Origin: CAVURS01 sp963795385
GTDB taxonomy: Bacteria > Actinomycetota > Actinomycetes > Actinomycetales > CAVURS01
Direction: 5' to 3'
DNA: 64,000 bases
Assembly: GCA_963795385.1 (NCBI GenBank)
Contig: CAWCHK010000014.1
Location: 744,001-808,000, forward strand
Made by a program: the position numbers and the translations under genes. Under the pieces are notes generated by a model that had not been told where the DNA came from, did no database searches, and saw only the letters and a list, made by a program, of their open reading frames with translations. Below are positions 42,421 through 49,976 of the stretch, in pieces (position 1 is the first letter of the stretch; each line of letters begins with the position of its first letter).

Positions 42421-43022
42421 TCCGGGTCCTGCTCGCCGAGGACACGGCGATCCTGCGCGACACGTTGGTCGCCGTCCTGAACCTGCAGGACGACCTCGAC
42501 GTCGTGGCCCAGGTGGCGACGGGTGACAAGATACTTGCTGCAGTGCAACAGTCTTGCCCAGACGTGGCCGTGCTGGACATCGACCTGCCCGGCCTGGACG
42601 GGCTCTCCGCCGCGGCGGCCCTGCACACCGAGGCGCCGGACTGCCGGGTGCTGATCCTGACCGCGCTCGCGGTCCCGCGGAACCTGCGCACGGCGCTGGC
42701 CGCGCACGTGGCGGGGTTCCTGCCCAAGGACACGCCTGCGGCCGAGCTGATCGCGGCCATCCGGGAGATCGCGGCCGGCGGCCGCGTGGTGGACCAGGCC
42801 ACCGCGCTCGCCGCGCTCGAGTCCACCCCGAGCCCGCTCACGCAGCGGGAGACGGATGTGCTGCGCCGCTGCGCGGACGGGTTGGACCCGCGGGAGATCT
42901 CGGCCGACCTCTACCTGTCCTACGGCACCGTACGGAACTACCTGGCCTCGGCGACGGACAAGCTGGGCGCCAAGAACCGCATCCACGCGATCAAGATCGC
43001 AGCCGACAACGGCTGGATCTGA
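42417..43022 (+). CDS. LuxR/NarL-type response regulator
   Basis: A 201-residue regulator similar in layout to DesR: LLAEDTAILRDTLVAVL, phospho-acceptor Asp in VAVLDIDLPGLDG, Lys in FLPKDTP, and LuxR HTH LTQRETDVLRRCADGLDPRE with YGTVRNYLASATDKL. ATGA overlap with the kinase. Confidence 0.9.
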   Translation: MIRVLLAEDTAILRDTLVAVLNLQDDLDVVAQVATGDKILAAVQQSCPDVAVLDIDLPGLDGLSAAAALHTEAPDCRVLILTALAVPRNLRTALAAHVAGFLPKDTPAAELIAAIREIAAGGRVVDQATALAALESTPSPLTQRETDVLRRCADGLDPREISADLYLSYGTVRNYLASATDKLGAKNRIHAIKIAADNGWI

Positions 43023-43075
43023 TCGAGTACCCGGCAAGGTTGACCACACCCGCAACGACATCGAAGGAGCCACAC

Positions 43076-43597
43076 GTGCCATCGAACTCGCAACCTCAGA
43101 CCCGACCCGAGCTCGTCATTCGTCGCAGCTATGCGGCCACGCCGGAGCGGATCTGGCAGTTGTGGACCACTCCCGACGGGATCGGCGCATGGTGGGCGCC
43201 CGACGGCTTCACAACGGTGGTCGACCACCTCGACCTGCGTCCCGGAGGCGCCTTGGACTACACCATGACCGCGACGGGCGCCGAGCAGATCGCGTTCATG
43301 GAGCAGGCCGGGATGCCGTTGGCGACGACGTCGCACAAGGAGTTCACCGAGGTGGTCGAGCCGGCCCGGTTGGCCTACACCTCGCTGATCGACTTCGTCC
43401 CCGGCGTAGAGCCGTACAACCACCTCACGGTCGTCACCCTGACTCCCACGGCCAGCGGCACCGACGTCGCGATGGAGCTCGAGCCCCTCCACGACGAGAC
43501 GTGGACCGAGCGGATCCTGGCCGGCCGCGCCAACGAGCTCGACAACCTGCAACGGCTCGTCGCGTCAGAGGCCGACGACGGGCGACCGCGACCCTGA
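43076..43597 (+). CDS. SRPBCC (AHSA1-like) domain protein
   Basis: A 173-residue START/Bet v1-fold protein: RRSYAATPERIWQLWTTPDG at the start, LDLRPGGALDYTM, then TLTPTASGTDVAMELEPLHD and a C-terminal helix with W-ERILAGRANELDNL. Relatives bind hydrophobic ligands or work as stress proteins. GTG 43076 with GAAGGAG upstream. Confidence 0.85.
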   Translation: MPSNSQPQTRPELVIRRSYAATPERIWQLWTTPDGIGAWWAPDGFTTVVDHLDLRPGGALDYTMTATGAEQIAFMEQAGMPLATTSHKEFTEVVEPARLAYTSLIDFVPGVEPYNHLTVVTLTPTASGTDVAMELEPLHDETWTERILAGRANELDNLQRLVASEADDGRPRP

Positions 43598-44604
43598 GCC
43601 GGTCGACGGAGCGGCCAGCCGGTGGGCGACGCTGGCCGCTCCCCCTCGCGCTGTTCTTCCTGTCCCCGCTGGTGGGTGAGTGGCTGCTCGGCAACCAGCC
43701 GCTGTCCCAGCTGCCCGCCCTCGTGCTGCTGGCCCCGATGTACGGCGGCGGCGCGCTCCTCGTCCGGGAGGTCGGCCGGCGGACGGGTCGTGGATGGCCG
43801 GCAATCGCGTTGCTGGCGGCGGCGTACGCGCTCCTTGAAGAAGGCCCGATCGACCAGATGATCTACAACCCGGCGTACTTGGGCCTCGACTCCTTCGACG
43901 GGATGCTGGAGATCCCGCGGACCGGCACCAGCCTGTCCCTGGTCCTCGCCTCGCTCGCGCTGCACACGGTCTGGAGCATCTGTACGCCGATCGCGCTGGT
44001 CGAGTCGTTCGACCGGACCGGCGGCCCTTGGCTGCGCACGCGGGGCCTGATCGCGGTTGCCGCCGTGTTCGTCCTGGCCTCGGCTCTGCTCACCTGGGCC
44101 CAGGCCGACGAGTTCGACTTCTTCGCCTCTCCCGGACAGCTGGCGGTGACCGCGCTGGTCATCGCCGCACTCGTCTGGGCGGCCTGGCACGTGCCGACGC
44201 CCGGGGTCCGCCCAGGGCTGCCGCCGGGGCCGGTCGTGGTGGGTGTCGTCGCCTTCGCGGTGACCGGGTGCTACTGGGCCGAGTCGCTGATCACGTCGTA
44301 CGTCGTCGAGGTCTCGCCCTGGCTGGACGTCCTCACCTGGTGCGGTCTGGTCGGACTTGGCGTCGGGTTGGTCATCACGTGGAGCCGCCGGCCGGGCTGG
44401 GGAGTGACCCATCGCGCCGCCCTGGCGTGTGGCGCGCTGTTGACCTACGCCTGGGTCGGCTACGCCAACGGCACCGAGCTGGAGGTGCCGCGGGTCGAGG
44501 CTGTGGCCGGCAACATCCTGTTCTCGGTGCTCGCGGTCGGCCTGGTTGCCGGCGTCGCTCGCAGCGCGTCGTCCGCCAAAATGGTTGGGGTTCCTGCAGA
44601 TTGA
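43594..44604 (+). CDS. Integral membrane protein of unknown function
   Basis: A reading of about 336 residues with eight or more membrane helices (LPLALFFLSPLVGEWLLG, TALVIAALVWAAWHV and others) and EEGPIDQMIYNPAYLGL. Family not recognised. No ATG, GTG or TTG occurs in frame before the first helix; a CTG at 43594 forms a CTGA overlap with the SRPBCC stop and may be the start. The next in-frame GTG (43672) would cut into helix 1. Confidence 0.65.
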   Translation: MSRSTERPAGGRRWPLPLALFFLSPLVGEWLLGNQPLSQLPALVLLAPMYGGGALLVREVGRRTGRGWPAIALLAAAYALLEEGPIDQMIYNPAYLGLDSFDGMLEIPRTGTSLSLVLASLALHTVWSICTPIALVESFDRTGGPWLRTRGLIAVAAVFVLASALLTWAQADEFDFFASPGQLAVTALVIAALVWAAWHVPTPGVRPGLPPGPVVVGVVAFAVTGCYWAESLITSYVVEVSPWLDVLTWCGLVGLGVGLVITWSRRPGWGVTHRAALACGALLTYAWVGYANGTELEVPRVEAVAGNILFSVLAVGLVAGVARSASSAKMVGVPAD

Positions 44605-44727
44605 GGCGTCATGCGCTATGCACCTGCGGGGTGTGCGCGCTGTCCGAGGGGTGGTGACTGGCGACACTGCCGCACGCCCGGAGCTGCCACCAGGGTTGAC
44701 GTCATCCGATCGACCCAGGAGGTCACC

Positions 44728-45177
44728 ATGCAGGACGACGCAGCAATCACCCTTCACCGCAGCTACTCCGTCGCCGCCGAGCAGCCGACGGCCGAGCGGG
44801 CGCCCGTCTGGAAGCACGGCGTCGCGGCGGCCGTCGTGGCCGCGCTCACCACGACCGTCCTGGCGGCGATCGCATCCGCCGCCGGGGCATCGTTCACCGA
44901 CAGGAAGGGCGCGAGCATCCCGATCGCCGCGTTCCCCCAGCTGACCCTGGTCTTCTCTCTCGTCGGTGTCGGCCTGGCCGCAGTCATGGCGCGCAAGGCT
45001 CACCGGCCGCGGCGTACCTTCGTCCGGACGGCCGTCGCCCTGACGGTGCTGTCATTCGTCCCGGACCTCACGTTCGGCTTCGAGGTCAGCTCGGCGCTCA
45101 CCTTGATCACCCTGCACACCGTTGCCGCGGCGATCGTCGTCCCGACGCTCGCGGGCCGGCTCGGCCGCACGCACTGA
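44728..45177 (+). CDS. DUF6069 family membrane protein
   Basis: A 149-residue protein with four helices. Conserved text: VWKHGVAAAVVAALTTTVLA, GASIPIAAFPQLTLVFSLVG, FVRTAVALTVLSFVPDLTFG and TLHTVAAAIVVPTLAGRL. ATG 44728 is supported by CAGGAGG; an upstream ATG at 44611 lacks one. A close paralogue is at 46986. Function unknown. Confidence 0.8.
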   Translation: MQDDAAITLHRSYSVAAEQPTAERAPVWKHGVAAAVVAALTTTVLAAIASAAGASFTDRKGASIPIAAFPQLTLVFSLVGVGLAAVMARKAHRPRRTFVRTAVALTVLSFVPDLTFGFEVSSALTLITLHTVAAAIVVPTLAGRLGRTH

Positions 45178-45198
45178 CCTGCGCGCACCCGTCGCCGA

Positions 45199-46428
45199 CT
45201 ACCGCAGCTGGTCGCGGCGGCGGGTCAGGTAGGCGGTCTCGGCGGTGTTGCCCGCCAGCTCGATGGCTCGGTCGTACGCCGCGCGTGACTCGTGGCTGCG
45301 CCCGAGCCGGCGCAGCAGGTCGGCCCGGGTGGCGTGGTAGGCGTGATAGCCGGCCAGCGGGTCTTCGAGCCGGTCGACGATGGCGAGGGCCACCTCGGGT
45401 CCGTCCAGCTCGGCGACCGCGATGGCGCGGTTGAGGGCGACGACCGGCGAGGGGTCGAGACGGACCAGCTGGTCGTAGAGGGCGACGACCTGGGACCAGT
45501 CGGTGTCGCGTACGTCGCGGGCCGAGGTGTGGACGGCGTTGATGGCGGCCAGGATCTGGTATCGGCCGGGCGCGACCCCCGCAGCCAGTCGCTGGCGGAC
45601 CAGCCGATGACCCTCGCCGATCAGGCCCGCGTCCCAGGCTCCGCGGTCCTGCTCGTCCAGCGAGACGAGCTCGCCGCTGGTCGAGACGCGGGCGGTGCGA
45701 CGGGCCTCGGTCAGCAGCATCAGCGCCAGCAGCCCGGCCACCTCGCCGTCCTCCGGGAGCAGCGTACGGATCAGGCGGGTCAGCCGGATCGCCTCGGCGG
45801 TCAGGTCGGCCCGAACCGGATCGCTGTCGGGGCTGCTGGCCAGGTAGCCCTCGTTGAAGACCAGGAAGAGGACGGCGAGCACGCCGGAGACGCGCGCCGG
45901 GAGGTCCGCTGCGGACGGCACCCGGTAGGGGATGCCCGCCGCCTTGACCTTGGCCTTCGCGCGGGTGATCCGCTGGCCCATCGTGCTCTCCTGCACCAGG
46001 AACGCGCGCGCGATCTCGGGCATGGTCAGGCCGCCGACCAGGCGCAGGGTCAGGGCCATCCGGCTCTCCATCGCGAGCGCGGGGTGGCAGCAGGTGAAGA
46101 TCAGCCGCAGCCGGTCGTCCTCGATGGCGCCGACCGGTTCCGGCGGGTCGTCGTCGTCGTACAGCACCTGGGCCTCCTGGTGCTTGGCGTCGCGTTTGCT
46201 CTCGCGCCGGATCCGGTCGATGGCCTTGCGGTTGGCGGTGGTCGTCAGCCAGGCGCCGGGGTTGGGGGGTAGGCCGTCGGCGGGCCAGCGTTCGACCGCG
46301 GTCGCGAACGCCTCGGCCGCCGACTCCTCGGCGAGGTCGAGGTCGCCGAACCGGCGGGTCAGGGAGGCGACCACCCGCGCCCACTCCTCGTGGTGGGCCT
46401 GGGTGATCGCCGCCGAGACGTCGATCAC
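45199..46428 (-). CDS. ECF42-type RNA polymerase sigma factor (second copy)
   Basis: A 409-residue sigma factor built like the one at 7668: region 2 DLDLAEESAAEAFATAVERW and NRKAIDRIRRESKR, region 4 RLVGGLTMPEIARAFLVQES, then a long helical extension (LFLVFNEGYLAS, ALNRAIAVAEL). GTG 46428 lies 8 bp after the YCII stop. The two copies are clearly diverged paralogues, so they may respond to different conditions. Confidence 0.9.
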   Translation of the reverse strand: MIDVSAAITQAHHEEWARVVASLTRRFGDLDLAEESAAEAFATAVERWPADGLPPNPGAWLTTTANRKAIDRIRRESKRDAKHQEAQVLYDDDDPPEPVGAIEDDRLRLIFTCCHPALAMESRMALTLRLVGGLTMPEIARAFLVQESTMGQRITRAKAKVKAAGIPYRVPSAADLPARVSGVLAVLFLVFNEGYLASSPDSDPVRADLTAEAIRLTRLIRTLLPEDGEVAGLLALMLLTEARRTARVSTSGELVSLDEQDRGAWDAGLIGEGHRLVRQRLAAGVAPGRYQILAAINAVHTSARDVRDTDWSQVVALYDQLVRLDPSPVVALNRAIAVAELDGPEVALAIVDRLEDPLAGYHAYHATRADLLRRLGRSHESRAAYDRAIELAGNTAETAYLTRRRDQLR

Positions 46429-46436
46429 TCCGGGTG

Positions 46437-46799
46437 TCAGGCGAGGCCGTCGAACGGGCGGACCTCGACCTTGCCCCGGCACGCCTTGGACCCCTGGGCC
46501 GCGAGCTTCAGCGCCACGTCGAGGTCGGGTGCGTCGATGACCCAGAAGCCTCCGATGGCCTCCTTGGCCTCGAGGTAGGGGCCGTCGGTGATCACGGGCG
46601 TCTCGCCCTGGCCGTCGACGACGGTCGCGGTCGACGCCGCCGCCAGCCCACCGGCGAAGACCCAGTAGCCGTCGGCCCGCAGCTGCTCGTTGAACTCGCC
46701 CGTCGCGGCGAACGCCGCCTCCATCTCCTCCTTGGAGCCGTAGTCGCCGAACTCGTCCCTGTCCGTCGCACCGTGCACGCTCAGCAGGTAGTGCGTCAT
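46437..46799 (-). CDS. YCII-related (DGPF) protein, ECF42 partner
   Basis: A 120-residue YCII protein: MTHYLLSVHG, GYWVFAGGLAAASTATVVDG and ITDGPYLEAKEAIGGFWVID, with the DGPY motif. Operon partner of the sigma factor at 45199. Ribosome site GAGGAG 5-6 bases before the ATG. Confidence 0.87.
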   Translation of the reverse strand: MTHYLLSVHGATDRDEFGDYGSKEEMEAAFAATGEFNEQLRADGYWVFAGGLAAASTATVVDGQGETPVITDGPYLEAKEAIGGFWVIDAPDLDVALKLAAQGSKACRGKVEVRPFDGLA

Positions 46800-46841
46800 C
46801 TCGCGTCTCCTCAGTTGCAGCTGGTCCCGGTGACCACCTTC

Positions 46842-46943
46842 TACCCTCACCACGAACGCCACCCCGCCGATCCGACGACCGGGCCGGAAACAATTCTTGC
46901 GGCGAGCGGTCGGATCGGTCGCCGCCCGTTCGTGGTGAGGGTA
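46842..46943. promoter_or_regulatory. Nested perfect inverted repeat between divergent genes
   Basis: TACCCTCACCACGAACG (46842-46858) is repeated in reverse complement at 46927-46943, 17 of 17 bases. Inside it CCGATCCGAC (46867-46876) pairs perfectly with GTCGGATCGG (46909-46918). Both strands thus read GTCGGATCGG, 8 bases, CGTTCGTGGTGAGGGTA outward, towards the YCII-ECF42 operon and the DUF6069 gene, as expected for a mirror-image divergent promoter or operator. Confidence 0.7.
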
Positions 46944-46985
46944 TGAGCGGGTCGCACCGGCGGCCCGCCGAGGATCGGAGCCGAC

Positions 46986-47459
46986 ATGTCCACCATCACC
47001 AAGACCCCCGTCCGCAGCACCTCCACCGCGCCGGCGTCGGCACCCGCGTCGGCACCCGCGCCGGACCCGGCGGCAACGCGCCGGTCGGTCTGGAAGCACG
47101 GCGGCGCCGCGGCCGTCGTGGCCGCAGTCGCCACCACCGTCGGTGCGGCGCTCGCCTCGGCCGCCGGGGTGTCCTTCAGCAACGGCAAGGGTCCGGGCAT
47201 CCCGATCGCCGGGTTCGCGCAGCTGACGCTGGTCTTCTCCCTCGTCGGTGTCGGGCTCGCCGCCGTACTGGCTCGCAAGGCGCGCACGCCGCGGGCCACC
47301 TTCGTGCGGACAGCGGTCGTCCTCACCGTGCTGTCGTACGTCCCGGACCTGACGTTCGGCTTCGACCGCGCCTCCGCGGCCACCCTGATCACGCTGCACA
47401 GCATCGCGGCGATCATCGTCGTGCCGACCCTGGCCCGCCGGCTCAGGCCCACGCGCTGA
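46986..47459 (+). CDS. DUF6069 family membrane protein (second copy)
   Basis: A 157-residue paralogue of the protein at 44728, with a longer Ala/Pro-rich N-terminus (APASAPASAPAPDP) before the same four-helix core (VWKHGGAAAVVAAVATTVGA, VLSYVPDLTFGFDRASAATL). Divergent from the ECF42-YCII operon across the nested inverted repeat, so probably part of its regulon. Confidence 0.82.
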   Translation: MSTITKTPVRSTSTAPASAPASAPAPDPAATRRSVWKHGGAAAVVAAVATTVGAALASAAGVSFSNGKGPGIPIAGFAQLTLVFSLVGVGLAAVLARKARTPRATFVRTAVVLTVLSYVPDLTFGFDRASAATLITLHSIAAIIVVPTLARRLRPTR

Positions 47460-47533
47460 CCCGGCTGGACCCTCGACCCTCGACCGTCACCCCTGGCCAG
47501 CTGGCCGGATGACATCGCACCAAGGAGCACAGC

Positions 47534-48112
47534 ATGACTGTCCCGTACACCTTCGACGTCTTCACCAGCCTCGACGGCTTCGGTGCCGCCACCGCCCCCT
47601 GGACCGGCTACTGGGGCAAGCAGGGCCCCGAGCTGCTCGACCATCGACTCTCGCTGTACGACGCGGAGCAGCGGATGGTCTTCGGCGCCAACACGTTCCG
47701 GGCGTTCGTGGACATGCTGAGCACCAGCACCGAGGACTCCGAAGTGCGTGACCCGTGGGTCACCCGCATGGTCAACCTGCCGGCAACGGTGGTCTCGACC
47801 ACACTGAAGGAGCCGCTCGACTGGGCGGACGCGACCGTCGTGAGCGGTGACGCCGTGGACGTCGTCGCGCAGCTGAAGGAGGAGTCCGCCGTGCCGTTGC
47901 GCTCGCACGGCAGCCTGTCGATGAACCGGGCGCTGATGGCTGCGGGCCTCGTCGACCGCGTGCAGGTGACGCTCTTCCCCGTGATCACCGGTCAGCGGGG
48001 CCGGGACCGGATCTTCGAGGGTGCGGCCGACTTCGACCTCGAGCTGCTCGAGCAGCGGACCCTCGACGGCGACATCCAGGAGCTGACCTACCGGCCGACG
48101 CTGCGGCCCTAG
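47534..48112 (+). CDS. Dihydrofolate reductase family protein
   Basis: A 192-residue RibD C-terminal-like reductase: YTFDVFTSLDGFGAAT, QRMVFGANTFRAFVDML, SHGSLSMNRALMAAGLVD (NADPH turn) and VQVTLFPVITGQRG. Full-length counterpart of the internally deleted gene at 20484. Follows the DUF6069 gene by 74 bp. AAGGAG 7 bases before the ATG. Confidence 0.88.
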   Translation: MTVPYTFDVFTSLDGFGAATAPWTGYWGKQGPELLDHRLSLYDAEQRMVFGANTFRAFVDMLSTSTEDSEVRDPWVTRMVNLPATVVSTTLKEPLDWADATVVSGDAVDVVAQLKEESAVPLRSHGSLSMNRALMAAGLVDRVQVTLFPVITGQRGRDRIFEGAADFDLELLEQRTLDGDIQELTYRPTLRP

Positions 48113-48570
48113 TCCTCGATGACGTCCAGTCCCTGCTCGCGCATGATCGCGAGGTGGTCCAGCATCTCCTTCAGCACCGTCGGGTCGTGCCCCTCCCAGT
48201 CGTCCACCTCGCCGAGGACGCGCAGCGGGTGGCGGGTCCGGTAGGACTCGGTCGGGTTGCCCGGGAACCGCTTGTCGGTCACGTTCGGGTCGTCCTCGAA
48301 CGGTCCCAGGGGCTCGACCAGGTAGATGTGTCCGCGCTCCTCGCTCCCTGCCAGGGCGGTCGCCAGCTCGGCCCCCCAGGCGGCCGTGCCGACCAGGGCG
48401 GTGAAGTAGATGTTGTTCGACACCCGGCCGGCCTGGAAGTTGGAGCCGTAGCCCGGGACCAGCTGGTCCCCGACCTCGACGGCGTTCTTGGTCCCGTGGA
48501 AGAACGGGCCCTCGATGTGCGCGCAGGTCTCGTAGGTCACCGGGACATGTGGGGCGTCGTTCTCAGTCAT
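48109..48570 (-). CDS. arr: NAD(+)-rifampin ADP-ribosyltransferase
   Basis: A 153-residue Arr enzyme, which inactivates rifamycins by ADP-ribosylation of the ansa-chain hydroxyl. Signature text: FFHGTKNAVEVGDQLVPGY, GRVSNNIYFTA, AAWGAELATAL, YLVEPLGPFEDDPNVTDKR, FPGNPTESYRTRHPLRVLGE. The H-Y-D triad positions of the family (His in HGT, Tyr in IYF, Asp in EDD) are kept. Full length for chromosomal actinobacterial Arr. Convergent with the DHFR-family gene, sharing 4 bases; next to a tRNA cluster. Confidence 0.93.
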   Translation of the reverse strand: MTENDAPHVPVTYETCAHIEGPFFHGTKNAVEVGDQLVPGYGSNFQAGRVSNNIYFTALVGTAAWGAELATALAGSEERGHIYLVEPLGPFEDDPNVTDKRFPGNPTESYRTRHPLRVLGEVDDWEGHDPTVLKEMLDHLAIMREQGLDVIED

Positions 48571-48643
48571 CGGGGTCTCCTCGTCCTCGCGGAGGGCGCG
48601 GCCACGGCTCGCGACACGTTCGCAGGTCAGGGGCTGTTTTCGC

Positions 48644-48720
48644 TGGTGGCCAGGGGCGGGGTCGAACCGCCGACCTTCCGATTTTCAGTCGGACGCTCGT
48701 ACCAACTGAGCTACCTGGCC
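48644..48720 (-). tRNA. tRNA-Phe(GAA)
   Basis: 77 nt including an encoded CCA. Acceptor GGCCAGG/CCTGGCC, D arm AGCTCAGTTGGTA, anticodon loop CTGAAAA on stem TCCGA/TCGGA, T arm GGCGGTTCGACCCCGCC. Confidence 0.97.
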
Positions 48721-48750
48721 GTGCACCGCCCCGGCGTACACCGGAACGGG

Positions 48751-48827
48751 TGGCGACCCCGACGGGACTCGAACCCGCGACCTCCGCCGTGACAGGGCGG
48801 CGCGCTAACCAACTGCGCTACGGGGCC
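48751..48827 (-). tRNA. tRNA-Asp(GTC)
   Basis: 77 nt with encoded CCA. Acceptor GGCCCCG/CGGGGTC, anticodon stem-loop CCGCC-CTGTCAC-GGCGG with anticodon GTC, T arm GCGGGTTCGAGTCCCGT. Confidence 0.97.
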
Positions 48828-48858
48828 TTGCTGGCTGCAAGGGTCGTGCGTCACTGCG

Positions 48859-48931
48859 TGCCCCCAACGGGATTCGAACCCGCGCTGCCGCCTTGAAAGG
48901 GCGGAGTCCTAGGCCGCTAGACGATGGGGAC
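48859..48931 (-). tRNA. tRNA-Glu(TTC)
   Basis: 73 nt, no encoded CCA. Acceptor GTCCCCA/TGGGGGC, anticodon stem-loop CCGCC-CTTTCAA-GGCGG with anticodon TTC, T arm CGGGTTCGAATCCCG. First of a Glu-Asp-Phe cluster, a common actinobacterial order. Confidence 0.96.
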
Positions 48932-49183
48932 GCCGAGACGTCGCCTGACGTCCGACCCGTCGAGGACCGGCCCAGCATAGGGGGAGCCCCCGGGGATCAC
49001 CAAAGCCGTCCCGGAGGCCCGGTCCGACGCCTCGCCCGGGCCGGCGGGAGATCGCCGACGCCGTTCGCCGAGGCCCGGAGCCCGGTTCGCCGGCCCGCCC
49101 GACTGGCCCAAGTGCGGGTGGACGACCCGGGTTGGGCCAGTCGACCGGGGCGGGCCGCGCCGCCCGCAGGGGACACTGGGGCC

Positions 49184-49540
49184 GTGGTCGAGATGTCGCG
49201 GGAGGACTTCGAGGAGGCCGTCGCCGACGGCCTGGACTCGATCCCGCCGGAGCTCGCCGCCCAGATGGACAACGTCGTCGTCCTGGTCGAGGACGAGCCG
49301 CCCCCGGGTGAGCAGCGCGGGCTGCTGGGGCTCTACGAGGGGACCCCGCTGACCGAGCGCGGCTCGTGGTGGGCCGCCGGGGCCCTGCCGGACCGGATCA
49401 CGATCTTCCGCGGGCCGACCCTGCGGATGTGCGAGAGCCGCGAGCAGGTCGTCGACGAGGTCGCGGTGACCGTCGTGCACGAGATCGCGCACCACTTCGG
49501 CATCGACGACGAGCGCCTGCACGATCTCGGCTGGGGTTGA
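49184..49540 (+). CDS. Zincin-like metallopeptidase family protein (PF06262 type)
   Basis: A 118-residue putative minimal metalloprotease. The zinc motif is VVHEIAHHFGIDD (HExxHxxGxxD-like), preceded by LLGLYEGTPLTERGSWW and RITIFRGPTLRMC, all typical of this short actinobacterial family. GTG 49184 gives the usual VVEMSREDFEE start; ATG 49193 is an alternative. The coding end runs directly into a 72-bp tandem repeat array. Confidence 0.85.
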   Translation: MVEMSREDFEEAVADGLDSIPPELAAQMDNVVVLVEDEPPPGEQRGLLGLYEGTPLTERGSWWAAGALPDRITIFRGPTLRMCESREQVVDEVAVTVVHEIAHHFGIDDERLHDLGWG

Positions 49541-49890
49541 GTGCCCGCCTGAGTTGTCAGCCCCTGCGGTAGCCAGGGGGCCCGGGGAGCCTGACAGCTG
49601 GGCTGGGGTTGAGCGCCCGCCCGAGTTGTCAGCCCCTGCGGTAGCCAGGGGGCTCGGTGAGGCTGACAGCTGGGCTGGGGTTGAGCGCCCGCCTGAGCTG
49701 TCAGCCCCTGCGGTAGCCAGGGGGCCCGGTGAGGCTGACAGCTGGGCTGGGGTTGAGCGCCCGCCTGAGCTGTCAGCCCCTGCGGTAGCCAGGGGGCCCG
49801 GGGAGGCTGACAGCTGGGCTGGGGTTGAGTGCCCGCCCGAGTTGTCAGCCCCTGCGGTAGGCAGGAGGCCCGGTGAGGCTGACAGCTCCA
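49537..49890. repeat. 72-bp tandem hairpin array (five units)
   Basis: Units start at 49537, 49609, 49681, 49753 and 49825 (period exactly 72; the fifth is incomplete at its end). Each holds an outer stem AGCTGTCAGCC...GGCTGACAGCT (for example 49696-49706 with 49733-49743) and an inner stem CCCCTG-cggtagc-CAGGGG. Each unit ends in GGCTGGGG, copying the last codons of the metallopeptidase gene. The period is a multiple of three, so long readings cross the array but should not be taken as proteins. It fills the gap between convergent genes. Confidence 0.93.
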
Positions 49891-49976
49891 ACCCGGCAGC
49901 GCCCAACCCACGCAGAGCTCACCGCGCAGCACCGAAGCCCGCGGCATTGGTCAGGCCGGCAGGACTTGCCCCCGGG

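Noticed and set aside
46859..46926. The centre of the nested inverted repeat considered as an IS or MITE.
   Set aside because: No target-site duplication and only 102 bp in all; the outward mirror symmetry towards two genes is better explained by regulation.
48644..48931. tRNA cluster as an integration site for a genomic island.
   Set aside because: No integrase, no repeated tRNA 3' end and no foreign-looking DNA directly beside it.
49537..49890. The array considered as a CRISPR.
   Set aside because: Units are contiguous with no unique spacers, and no cas genes are present.
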